DNA of 53,523 nucleotides. Source: a virus. Positions 21,252 to 28,503 of the stretch are shown here, one piece after another; position 1 is the stretch's first letter; every line of letters begins with the position of its first letter. A model generated the notes under the pieces. It did not search any database. It had not been told where the DNA came from and saw only the letters and a list, made by a program, of their open reading frames with translations. The position numbers and the translations under genes are program-made. Where the stretch lies: positions 1-53,523 of the IMG/VR virus record IMGVR_UViG_3300029319_000067. One strand, 5' to 3'.

Positions 21252-22235
21252 CTATTTTGTTGTTGAGACAGTCCAAGAGATGCCAAGCTTTGGATCTTCA
21301 TATAAGCGCTGTCCCACTTTGTATTTACCTCTGTTGGTTTTTGAATATGTGGTTCTCACTTTAGTAATGGGTCTTAATCTGAATCTGATATTAATCTTAG
21401 GATCGTCCATGTATTGTTGAGCGACTGCGTTGACTGATTTTATTTTTTGCAAAATATCAGGCAACGCCTCACAGTTGTCTTGGGCTTCGACATCAACAAC
21501 CAACACCCCTTGTGCTGGGAATGGGTTATCTTTTGCGCCGCCAATAATCAACTTTAAAAAGTTTAAGTACTTGTCGCCAAACAAGCCACCCAAAGTGACA
21601 TACATGTTTTGGATTAAAAAGCTATTCCTAAATTTACCGTTCTTGCCAAACACCGGGGAGTTAATCAGAGCATTGATAACCTCTTGATTACCACCAATAA
21701 AATCTGGAAAGCTATAATCTGGAATCACACTTTGCACCACTTTGGTAAACTCTTGTCTCTCTAGATTAATAACAGGCTCCATAATCCTGACTAAGTTCTT
21801 AGCCTCTTCTTTGATCTCTGCGATGATCAAGTCAACTTCGTTGTCTTCTAGATCCACTTGTTTCAATCTAGTGCGGAGTTTTTTCTCATCCATCCAGTTC
21901 TCTAGAAAAGCGAAGTTTTCTTTTTTCATGCTTATGCCAAAACCTTTGGGGTTCGACTTAGTGAAGATGGCTATGTCAGCTTTGGGCTCAGGGGCACCTC
22001 CACCCAGTTGTTTCGCGCCAGTGACCTCTTGCGTACCGAGGTCTCCAAGGTTGAGACGAAGTGGGTTTTCAGGTGAAGCGCAAGAGTTAATCAAGTTCAC
22101 TAGGTTGCGCTCAGATTGTTGTCCTGAAAGTTGTTCAACAATAAGTCTATCCAGTTCAGACTTTTGAAGTTGTTTTACTTCTTTCTGAACTGGACGGGAC
22201 TTGGATAAAATAAGTTGTTCTAAATCTTTAGTCAT
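21252..22235 (-). CDS. Putative PD-(D/E)XK-type nuclease or structural protein
   Basis: 327 residues. P-K-A-D-I-A-I-F-T-K at about 83-92 followed by G-I-S-M-K-K about ten residues later resembles the D...(S/E)-x-K core of PD-(D/E)XK nucleases with a Ser variant. A helical region and a strand-rich C-terminus (I-R-F-R-L-R-P-I) follow. It sits among putative head genes and overlaps the previous stop, so it could be a head-associated nuclease or an unrelated structural protein. Low certainty about function. Confidence 0.6.
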   Translation of the reverse strand: MTKDLEQLILSKSRPVQKEVKQLQKSELDRLIVEQLSGQQSERNLVNLINSCASPENPLRLNLGDLGTQEVTGAKQLGGGAPEPKADIAIFTKSNPKGFGISMKKENFAFLENWMDEKKLRTRLKQVDLEDNEVDLIIAEIKEEAKNLVRIMEPVINLERQEFTKVVQSVIPDYSFPDFIGGNQEVINALINSPVFGKNGKFRNSFLIQNMYVTLGGLFGDKYLNFLKLIIGGAKDNPFPAQGVLVVDVEAQDNCEALPDILQKIKSVNAVAQQYMDDPKINIRFRLRPITKVRTTYSKTNRGKYKVGQRLYEDPKLGISWTVSTTK

Positions 22236-23742
22236 CTTTTAACATTTCGCCAAGCATTGCTCGGACTTCTTTTTTTAGTTTCTCTTTATCGGCTGCTGCC
22301 TTTTTCATTGATTCTTCTTTGTCACCGTCGCCATCGAGGTCTAAGAAGTCAGGCTTGGCTTCTTCTTCCATCTTGTCGCGTTGAGCCATAGCGTATTTCA
22401 TATCGGCAAAAGTTTCAAACTCATCGCTGTAGCGGTCGTCTGTTGCTCTATCGAATCTTTCTCTTTCGCCTGCGCTTGGTGACATACCAGCACGTTCGGC
22501 TGAATCTTCAGCGGCTTGGATATCAGCCATTGCCATAGCCATTTTCTTTGCGACCTCTTCTTTGCTCATGCCAAGTTTAGTAGCAATCATATCAATAAAT
22601 ACTGCGGCGCTCATTGGTGGTGCTTTTGGATCACCTGTGTGCATACCTTCTTCAAGTGCTTCTGCTGCAAGCTCGTCAGCCTCGGCTTCTTCCTCTTTCG
22701 CACCCATTTCCTCTAGTGTGGTCATTGAGTACATGCCCTGATCTTTCTCAACAAACTTTGGTTGAACAATAACTTCGTCACCGCTTTTGCCGTAGACTTG
22801 CATATCAGCGTCTTTGGTTAGTCTTACTACGAGTGCTGGTTTTCCTTGCGTGGACACGGTAAGTTCAACAACTCTGCCTACAGCACCAGTAAGCGCACCG
22901 CCGATGATGTTAACAAAGTCACCTTCGATTATGCCTTCGTAGTCGTGAGCAGCCTCGCTGAGTCTTTTGTGACGTGCTACTTCTTCCGCTAGGATTTGAC
23001 GTAAACGTCCTTTAGTTATTCTTAGTTTGTTTTCCATTTTATAATCCTCTGGCTTTGCGCCAAGTGGTAATGAGTACCCCTCGACAGAGCCTCCTGCCAT
23101 TGTTGATATTTCTGTTAGTTCATCTGCACCTTCAATAGCATCCATTAAATCTGCTGCATCTGCGAGTTCTGCACTGGTGCCAAGTGCCGTGGCAATCTCT
23201 CCAAATGATTCTACAAGAAAGACTCCGAGTTCGCCTGATTTGATTGCTGAAAGTAAGCCTTCCAGAATCGACATTACGTTGTTGTGTTTAGCGAGTGCTT
23301 TGAAAAAGGCTTTACCAGATGCTAGTAACAAGCCTGCAACGATGGCATGAAATAAAATAACTGCCAAACGGTGTGCTTGTTTTTTATCTTTGATGCGAAA
23401 GACAACCTGCAATACCTTTTCTAAACCGCCAATAAGAATGTGGTGTAGCTTGTCTGCTACTTTAATGATAGTATTGGTGTCTACCTTCTCGCCTTTGAGC
23501 TTGCTTTGAACTTTTGCTACTGCTTTTCCAACGAGTTTTAACAGGGCTGGCATTGAAACAATGGAGCCTGCGATAGCAAAACCTACCGCTTCGTTCTGCA
23601 CTTCTGGTGCGAGCTTGTCTTTGTTCGATTGGATATCAGCTTCCAAATCATCAAAGACATCATCAAGAATAGATGCGACGAGCTTCTCCTCGTCAGTTGC
23701 TTCCTTGAGAAGTGATTCAATTATTAAAGCTCTTGCTCTCAT
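22228..23742 (-). CDS. Putative head-associated protein with membrane-like and EF-hand-like segments
   Basis: 504 residues. MRARALIIESLLKE ends in L-L-K-E (11-14), like a capsid-targeting peptide. Hydrophobic stretches occur at about 50-70 and 125-145. R-I-T-K-G-R-L-R-Q-I-L-A-E-E near the middle is a second such helix. It ends with D-F-L-D-L-D-G-D-G-D-K-E-E-S, an EF-hand-like calcium loop. I recall this combination from marine phage proteins of unknown role. No late motif lies directly upstream. Confidence 0.7.
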   Translation of the reverse strand: MRARALIIESLLKEATDEEKLVASILDDVFDDLEADIQSNKDKLAPEVQNEAVGFAIAGSIVSMPALLKLVGKAVAKVQSKLKGEKVDTNTIIKVADKLHHILIGGLEKVLQVVFRIKDKKQAHRLAVILFHAIVAGLLLASGKAFFKALAKHNNVMSILEGLLSAIKSGELGVFLVESFGEIATALGTSAELADAADLMDAIEGADELTEISTMAGGSVEGYSLPLGAKPEDYKMENKLRITKGRLRQILAEEVARHKRLSEAAHDYEGIIEGDFVNIIGGALTGAVGRVVELTVSTQGKPALVVRLTKDADMQVYGKSGDEVIVQPKFVEKDQGMYSMTTLEEMGAKEEEAEADELAAEALEEGMHTGDPKAPPMSAAVFIDMIATKLGMSKEEVAKKMAMAMADIQAAEDSAERAGMSPSAGERERFDRATDDRYSDEFETFADMKYAMAQRDKMEEEAKPDFLDLDGDGDKEESMKKAAADKEKLKKEVRAMLGEMLKDD

Positions 23743-24016
23743 TATGCCATCTCTCTATTTTTATTTTTAAGTTGCCGTGTCCTTTAAGGACTCTGTGCCA
23801 CTCACCTTTCCTTACTAAATAGGTTTTGTTTTCCTTTAAAGGCATGGGTAGTTCGTTGTCGTATTGAATAAACCAACCGCCTGCTTCTATTACTTCTATT
23901 AATCTTGTTTCGTCGTCTTGATGCCACTTTAGTTCTTCTGGATCCACCAGTTCTGAAAAGACTCTGATAGACACTTTGTCTGCTACGTATTGTTCCTCAA
24001 AAGGCAAATCACTCAT
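23717..24016 (-). CDS. Cupin-like protein
   Basis: 99 residues starting MSDLPFEEQYVADK. L-K-W-H-Q-D-D-E-T-R, then G-G-W-F-I-Q-Y-D and K-G-E-W-H-R-V-L are arranged like cupin motifs 1 and 2 (metal-binding His residues). Phages carry small cupins of unknown substrate. The ATG overlaps the upstream stop as TGATG, so the longer frame from 24079 is rejected. Confidence 0.65.
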   Translation of the reverse strand: MSDLPFEEQYVADKVSIRVFSELVDPEELKWHQDDETRLIEVIEAGGWFIQYDNELPMPLKENKTYLVRKGEWHRVLKGHGNLKIKIERWHNESKSFNN

Positions 24017-25314
24017 CACCAGAACCTGTATGACATTTTTGATAGTCCAAGTTGTTCTGAATATCTTGGGATGCGACATGCCCAGTATGAAGGTTTCATT
24101 TTATCGTTAGCCTGTTCGCACTTGTGTCTAGCGACGTAAGATTTGCGTGCGCCAGCGTCGTGGATCTTAACTGCCAGACCACCTTTCTTATCTCCAAAGT
24201 GTATGGTTTTCACATTACCTGTCTTGGGATCTTTAACATAAACTTTATATTTTTTTGGTCCACTGGAACGCATGGGAGAGTTTAACTCAACCTCTCGACC
24301 ATTAAGCTTAGCTTCCATCAAGGGCATCGGCATATCCAATGGTACCATCTCTCCCTCGTGTAAAACCTGTTCTCCAAGGTCAGACTTCAAGATTTCTTCG
24401 TCTAGGTGGTCGTAGGAGACCTTCCCACCACGCCAGAGGGATCTTTGGTCCTTCACATAATCGTAGTATTTATCAGAAAAAGGTCGGTACGGATTATCGG
24501 ATAGTTTCGCTGGCGTGCTAAATGGAGCACTGTCAGAGAGACTGAGAGCCTCGTGTAGTCTTCGTATTGCTTCATTCTTCTTCTTTTTCTTGGAGGCTTT
24601 CTTACCCCAGGTTTTGCCCTTGCCTCTTTCTTTGCAAGCGGCAGAAGTTGGTCTGCAAGCGGGGTACTTTCTTTTCTCTCCCTTTTGACGACCGCATGGT
24701 TTATGTCCAACGATTTTACCGTCTTTGCGGATAGGAGCGTTGCAGTCTACCCAGCCACCTTTTTTGCCAGGAGCGCCCTTACGACCGAACCAGTCACGGA
24801 GCGAACTTTCTTTTCTAGCTTCAGTTCCTGCTTTCTTTTTCTTTTTTTTTTCGTCAAGCTCTTCTTCCATTCCCTCGCCTTTGAGGTCTTTCCAAATCTT
24901 TCCTTGACGACATTTTACGATTGCACCTGAAGCATAGGCAGATGGGAACACGTCGTACTTGCGCTTTGCAATCTTGTAGCAGCGGTCCTTCTTTTCATTG
25001 ATAGCAGCGATGACTTCTTCACGAATCATCTCCTTTAGCTTACTGCCCTTTGGCACAGTTGGTTTGCCGTAGATGGCAATGTGTGCAGCTTGGCAAGCAG
25101 CGTATGGATCTTCTTTTGCCCAGTCAAACTCACCTGCTTCGACGGCAGCTTTGCACTTGCCCTTATGTTTTTTAAGGGCTGCTTTGGAACCTAGTGACGC
25201 TTTGTATTCTTTTTCAGTTAGCGTCTCTGGATCATAATCACCAACGACGCGATAGCGTTTGCCTGCTGGTGTCATGACTGTTTGTTTAATATCAGCGTGT
25301 TTTTTTTCATCCAT
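24016..25314 (-). CDS. Modular phage protein with DUF5872-like and Cys-rich modules
   Basis: 432 residues built from separate modules. D-R-C-Y-K-I-A-K-R-K-Y near 110 precedes P-S-A-Y-A-S-G-A-I-V-K-C-R. S-L-R-D-W-F-G-R-K-G-A-P-G-K-K-G-G-W and C-R-P-T-S-A-A-C form a DUF5872-like module at about 160-245. K-K-Y-K-V-Y-V-K and F-G-D-K-K-G-G, then R-H-K-C-E-Q-A-N, make a C-terminal module. I recall these as mix-and-match segments in marine phages and giant viruses. The high Lys/Arg content fits DNA binding in the head. Function unknown. Confidence 0.7.
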   Translation of the reverse strand: MDEKKHADIKQTVMTPAGKRYRVVGDYDPETLTEKEYKASLGSKAALKKHKGKCKAAVEAGEFDWAKEDPYAACQAAHIAIYGKPTVPKGSKLKEMIREEVIAAINEKKDRCYKIAKRKYDVFPSAYASGAIVKCRQGKIWKDLKGEGMEEELDEKKKKKKAGTEARKESSLRDWFGRKGAPGKKGGWVDCNAPIRKDGKIVGHKPCGRQKGEKRKYPACRPTSAACKERGKGKTWGKKASKKKKKNEAIRRLHEALSLSDSAPFSTPAKLSDNPYRPFSDKYYDYVKDQRSLWRGGKVSYDHLDEEILKSDLGEQVLHEGEMVPLDMPMPLMEAKLNGREVELNSPMRSSGPKKYKVYVKDPKTGNVKTIHFGDKKGGLAVKIHDAGARKSYVARHKCEQANDKMKPSYWACRIPRYSEQLGLSKMSYRFW

Positions 25315-25318
25315 GGTT

Positions 25319-25798
25319 TTATCTCGTAAACTTTTCTTCTTGACCTTTTAGGTCCACATCATAAGTGGTTTGTTTTCCATCACCGAACGAGTCTGTGCGG
25401 AAGTCATCTTTCCTCATCATTGTGATGATGACCAAACGGTCTGGTCCCTTTCTCATGTCCAACTTCGCTACTATGTTGAGTGCAGGTTGGTTGCCCTGTT
25501 TTGCACGGACGTGAAATGCTTCGCCGTTGGTTATCTCTCCATTGGCAAAGTCGTCTAATATTTGGGGTAAAGCGCGGTCAAGTGCTCTAACAACTGATTG
25601 GCGACTAATCTTACCAAGCCTTTGTCCACCTGAACCACGGGCACCGACATGTCTCCTCGACCTTTCCTCAGCGTGTTTAGAAGCAATAACTTTTAAGTTA
25701 TCAATATCAATAGCATACGTATCACCCTCAAAGGAGTCATACTGCGTATCTTCTGCTAAGAAATGCTGGAAACGAGAAAGGATTTCCTTGTACTGCAT
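25319..25798 (-). CDS. Possible BECR-fold toxin with capsid-targeting-like N-terminus
   Basis: 159 residues. MQYKEILSRFQHFLAE ends in F-L-A-E (13-16), like a capsid-targeting peptide. A domain follows with S-K-H42-A-E-E-R46-S-R-R, a helix, A-L-N-I-V-A-K-L-D and L-V-I-I-T-M-M. The order H-x3-R, helix, then two strands recalls BECR ribonuclease folds (RelE/DUF4258 type). A late-motif copy ends only three bases before the ATG, with no Shine-Dalgarno site. The toxin idea is a fold guess; packaging is inferred from the N-terminus. Confidence 0.6.
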   Translation of the reverse strand: MQYKEILSRFQHFLAEDTQYDSFEGDTYAIDIDNLKVIASKHAEERSRRHVGARGSGGQRLGKISRQSVVRALDRALPQILDDFANGEITNGEAFHVRAKQGNQPALNIVAKLDMRKGPDRLVIITMMRKDDFRTDSFGDGKQTTYDVDLKGQEEKFTR

Positions 25799-25801
25799 AT
25801 T

Positions 25802-25811
25802 TTAAATAGTA
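25802..25811 (-). promoter_or_regulatory. Late-motif copy TACTATTTAA
   Basis: Two bases differ from consensus. It ends three bases before the ATG at 25798, so the transcript would begin at or after the start codon unless another promoter is used. Confidence 0.35.
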
Positions 25812-26105
25812 TTAAAAGTGAGCAATGTCTTTGCCGTTATAACCTTTTACAATAAGATCTTCAGGGAAGTTCTTCACGAAATTGCGTGCTTCATCCCGGT
25901 CATTAAAACAATGAGAGAAAACCAAAAGGGTCTGATGTCGGTCAAAACCTTCAGCAATAATGTTCCAGTCTTTTAGTAGGGTTGTAATACGGCGGCGACT
26001 CTGAGGTGTCAAGCCGTCTGCTTGCAAGTGAAACCTGAGTGCGCCCTTGTCTTGTTTATCTTGCGGAACTTGCCAAAAGGTCATCTTCACTTTCTTCTTT
26101 GCCAT
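25812..26105 (-). CDS. Hypothetical small protein
   Basis: 97 residues with a basic start (MAKKKVKMTFWQVPQDK), then alternating strands and helices (A-L-R-F-H-L-Q, T-L-L-V-F-S-H-C-F, A-R-N-F-V-K-N-F). The layout looks ferredoxin-like, but no family is recognised. It overlaps the upstream gene by 50 bases. Confidence 0.65.
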   Translation of the reverse strand: MAKKKVKMTFWQVPQDKQDKGALRFHLQADGLTPQSRRRITTLLKDWNIIAEGFDRHQTLLVFSHCFNDRDEARNFVKNFPEDLIVKGYNGKDIAHF

Positions 26106-26337
26106 GATTGAACTCCACGGTTAGCTTACCGTCGTTGAATGAGATGTTAACTTCATTTTTAACATATTTGTTCACTAATGTCAAGAGTTTTACGATACTC
26201 TCTTCTGGTATTTCTTTGTCACTGATTGTGTTCATCACTTGATTGATGATGAAAGCCTTCTCGGCAAACACAACGTTTTCATCTACGCGGAGAGAGTTGG
26301 TCTCGCGTAGAAAGTTCATTAGGGATATTTTTTTCAT
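26056..26337 (-). CDS. Hypothetical protein with capsid-targeting-like start
   Basis: 93 residues. MKKISLMNFLRE ends in F-L-R-E (9-12). A helical segment and a strand-rich end (V-N-I-S-F-N-D-G-K-L-T-V-E-F) follow. The ATG overlaps the upstream stop. It lies between other putative packaged proteins but has no late motif of its own. Confidence 0.65.
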   Translation of the reverse strand: MKKISLMNFLRETNSLRVDENVVFAEKAFIINQVMNTISDKEIPEESIVKLLTLVNKYVKNEVNISFNDGKLTVEFNHGKEESEDDLLASSAR

Positions 26338-26963
26338 ATTTTGAGTGCGGTTTTAATATCTTTTTCGTATTCTTTTAAATCGCCGCGCTTAATGCGCTCT
26401 AACTCTTTTACAAACTTCTTTTTGAGAAACTTCTCTGCTGGAAGCATATAATAGTAGTTTGATTGAGTAAACTGTTTCGTAACCCAGTGCAAGTTTGGTT
26501 CCTGTTTAAGCAACCACCAACGAACCGCGATACTAACGACGTATGCTCGAAACTCAAACCAAGCACGGAATGGTGCTGGAATAGGAGCAGCGCATACTAA
26601 AAAGAATATCATCCACGGTTTCCAAAAAGCAAAAAGTGCGAGTGGTGCTAGGATTTGTGGGAATAGGTATAGAAACTTAAATAATGGTCCAAAGGTTTTA
26701 TTGTCCTTCATGTGGACCCATTCGTGAGCCATAACCTCACAGGCTGTGTATGGTGCGTTTGGCTTCCATGGCATTTGTGGCACATAAACTTTTGCACCAA
26801 TAACTGTAATAAATCTGCTCATAAAGTGTTTGTTGAAAAACAATAGCTTGGAGAGGCATTTCATCAAAAAGGAGTTGCGCTTATCGATATACTCAAAAGT
26901 AGGGAACTCTTTTTTAATATGCCCCTCCAAACTAACACGTTTGAGAGTCAATATTTCTTTCAT
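26334..26963 (-). CDS. Membrane zinc metallopeptidase-like protein
   Basis: 209 residues with A-H80-E-W-V-H84 in an HExxH motif, the zinc-binding core of gluzincin/minigluzincin peptidases. Two hydrophobic segments (about 95-135) contain P-W-M-I-F-F-L-V-C-A-A. The third zinc ligand is not obvious; E161-type candidates lie downstream in F-E-F-R-A-Y. It could be a membrane-bound peptidase in the infected cell or virion. Catalytic activity is untested. Confidence 0.6.
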   Translation of the reverse strand: MKEILTLKRVSLEGHIKKEFPTFEYIDKRNSFLMKCLSKLLFFNKHFMSRFITVIGAKVYVPQMPWKPNAPYTACEVMAHEWVHMKDNKTFGPLFKFLYLFPQILAPLALFAFWKPWMIFFLVCAAPIPAPFRAWFEFRAYVVSIAVRWWLLKQEPNLHWVTKQFTQSNYYYMLPAEKFLKKKFVKELERIKRGDLKEYEKDIKTALKI

Positions 26964-26968
26964 GGTTT

Positions 26969-27733
26969 TTAGCCAAGATTCTTAGCAAGTCTACGCTTGA
27001 GGCTTTCTTTGACGAGTCTCTTTTGAACTCGACGTGTTACCTCGGCAACGATTTCTTCTAGAGCTTCGTCCATCATGTCATCGTCAGCGTCTGCCATATC
27101 CTCTGCGGCGGCTTCCATATCATCATCAGCATCAGCTTCATCTTCTGCTGCATCTTCTGCTTTCTCTTCGGCTTCGCCTTCATCAGACTCAACCTCAACA
27201 GCGACACCAGTCTCGTCTTCGATTGCAGCAGCGATTGCGTCAACCAAGGCTTCAACCTTGTCTTCCATGGAATCGTCACCCTCGTGGGCAGCTTCTTCCA
27301 TTTTGTCGTGCATGGCTTCATCCATGTCATCGTGAGCACCTTCTTCCATTTTGTCTTCGTGTGCTGCTTCTTCCATCTTATCTTCGTGGGCGGCTTCTTC
27401 CATCTTGTCGTCGTGCATACCTTCGGAGCAGTGTGCTTCTTCCATTTCTTCATGGGCACCCTCTTCCATCTTATCGTCATGCATTCCTTCTTCCATGCCG
27501 CGCTTTTCTTTATCATCTTCGTGGGCACCTTCTTCCATGCCACGCTTTTCTTCGTGAGCGCCTTCTTCCATCTTGTCGTCGTCGCCACGCTTTTCTTCCA
27601 TAGGCTCTTTGTGTCCACGCTCTTCCATCTTCTCGCCGCGTTTCTCACCTTCGGTAAGAACTTCAGCATCAGCGGAAACGTAGCCACGCCAAGATTCAAG
27701 AAGAACCTTCATGTCTTTGTTATCTCTTTTCAT
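26969..27733 (-). CDS. Acidic His/Met/Glu-repeat protein, possible prohead core component
   Basis: 254 residues. The N-terminus has L-L-E-S-W-R-G-Y-V and V-L-T-E (25-28). About residues 30-150 consist of degenerate repeats such as D-K-M-E-E-A-A-H-E. An Asp/Glu/Ala-rich part follows, and the end is a basic helix (R-R-V-Q-K-R-L-V-K-E). T4 prohead core proteins are similarly acidic. The repeats put many His and carboxylates together, so metal binding is another possibility. A late motif lies 33 bases before the ATG. Confidence 0.75.
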   Translation of the reverse strand: MKRDNKDMKVLLESWRGYVSADAEVLTEGEKRGEKMEERGHKEPMEEKRGDDDKMEEGAHEEKRGMEEGAHEDDKEKRGMEEGMHDDKMEEGAHEEMEEAHCSEGMHDDKMEEAAHEDKMEEAAHEDKMEEGAHDDMDEAMHDKMEEAAHEGDDSMEDKVEALVDAIAAAIEDETGVAVEVESDEGEAEEKAEDAAEDEADADDDMEAAAEDMADADDDMMDEALEEIVAEVTRRVQKRLVKESLKRRLAKNLG

Positions 27734-27766
27734 AATATTAACTCTCCTTATGGGAAAATAACCAAG

Positions 27767-27776
27767 ATAAATAGTT
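27767..27776 (-). promoter_or_regulatory. Late-promoter motif AACTATTTAT
   Basis: Exact AACTATTTAT on the minus strand, 33 bases before the ATG at 27733, with AAGGAGAG in between. Confidence 0.55.
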
Positions 27777-27778
27777 TT

Positions 27779-27946
27779 CTAAAAATCTAAATCCTCTTCC
27801 ACGAGTGAAAACTCAACGTCAGCTACGTTCTCAAGCTTACGGAGCACATCAAGCCACCGTACCAACTCTTCTTGGTCATCAACTGAGACCTCGATGTTAC
27901 GTTGGTCTTCACTGTTTTCTATCTTATATTGAACGTTGTATCGCAT
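27779..27946 (-). CDS. Small acidic hypothetical protein
   Basis: 55 residues (MRYNVQYKIENSED...) with a beta-alpha-beta pattern: Y-N-V-Q-Y-K-I, helix L-V-R-W-L-D-V-L-R-K-L, then D-V-E-F-S-L-V-E. GGAGGTGAAG before the ATG is a near-ideal ribosome site. It directly precedes the late motif of the acidic repeat gene. No family recognised. Confidence 0.75.
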   Translation of the reverse strand: MRYNVQYKIENSEDQRNIEVSVDDQEELVRWLDVLRKLENVADVEFSLVEEDLDF

Positions 27947-27964
27947 CTTCACCTCCAAAGATAA

Positions 27965-28192
27965 CTATGTGGAAATGAGCTTTTTTACCAACTTTTTGAC
28001 TGCCTTGTCCTCTATCTGTTTCACTCTGACGTAAGAAACGCCCAATCTTTTGGCACATTCTCTTAATGTCATCTTGCCGTGTTTTTCGACTGCGACCAAC
28101 ACACAGTTGTCATCCTCTGAATAATCTATCCATTGGCGACACTCTTTGTTTTGACATATCTTACCGATCTTATCGCTACATTTATTACTCAT
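27965..28192 (-). CDS. Small sigma-factor-region-4-like DNA-binding protein
   Basis: 75 residues. The N-terminus has C-Q-N-K-E-C-R-Q-W-I-D-Y and D-D-N-C, a possible zinc site. The C-terminus has a helix-turn-helix, M-T-L-R-E-C-A-K-R-L-G-V-S-Y-V-R-V-K-Q-I-E, like the sigma-70 region 4 pattern. It could redirect host polymerase, perhaps to the AACTATTTAT motif; this is inference. The ATG overlaps the upstream ribbon-helix-helix gene's stop. Confidence 0.75.
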   Translation of the reverse strand: MSNKCSDKIGKICQNKECRQWIDYSEDDNCVLVAVEKHGKMTLRECAKRLGVSYVRVKQIEDKAVKKLVKKLIST

Positions 28193-28503
28193 AAGTCTGG
28201 GTTTGCCTCCTCGATTCTATCAAAGATGTTTTCAATGTCATCTTCGTCTAGATCATAAAAATCTTTGTAGTCTTCGTTTTCTAAATTTTTTATTCTTTTC
28301 TTCGCGTCTTGTTTGCCAGTGCCTCTTAACTCTTCGACGAGTCGGATAGTCCACTTGTTTTTCTCAACATAAGACTTAACCATGTGACGAACAAAAGCTG
28401 CTTGGCTAATGCTGTCCTCACCGCAAGCTACACGAAAAGCTTCGTGCAGTTCCTTTTCGACAAAGAATGTTAATCGACTCTCTCCCGGTTTTCCTTTTGC
28501 CAT
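28189..28503 (-). CDS. Ribbon-helix-helix DNA-binding protein
   Basis: 104 residues. R-L-T-F-F-V-E-K-E-L-H-E-A-F-R-V-A and a second helix F-V-R-H-M-V-K-S-Y-V-E match the ribbon-helix-helix fold (one strand, two helices) of CopG/Arc/MetJ regulators. An acidic tail follows. It is coupled to the sigma-like gene, suggesting a pair of transcription regulators. The start lies one base from the IMPDH stop. Confidence 0.75.
   Translation of the reverse strand: MAKGKPGESRLTFFVEKELHEAFRVACGEDSISQAAFVRHMVKSYVEKNKWTIRLVEELRGTGKQDAKKRIKNLENEDYKDFYDLDEDDIENIFDRIEEANPDL

Noticed and set aside
27034-27603. Long plus-strand frames opposite the acidic repeat gene
   Set aside because: Low-complexity shadows (Leu/Arg/His or Ser-rich) of the repeated codons; no ribosome site or promoter.
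27280-27620. CRISPR-like short repeats
   Set aside because: The repeats are in-frame codons of the His/Glu protein, without regular spacers.
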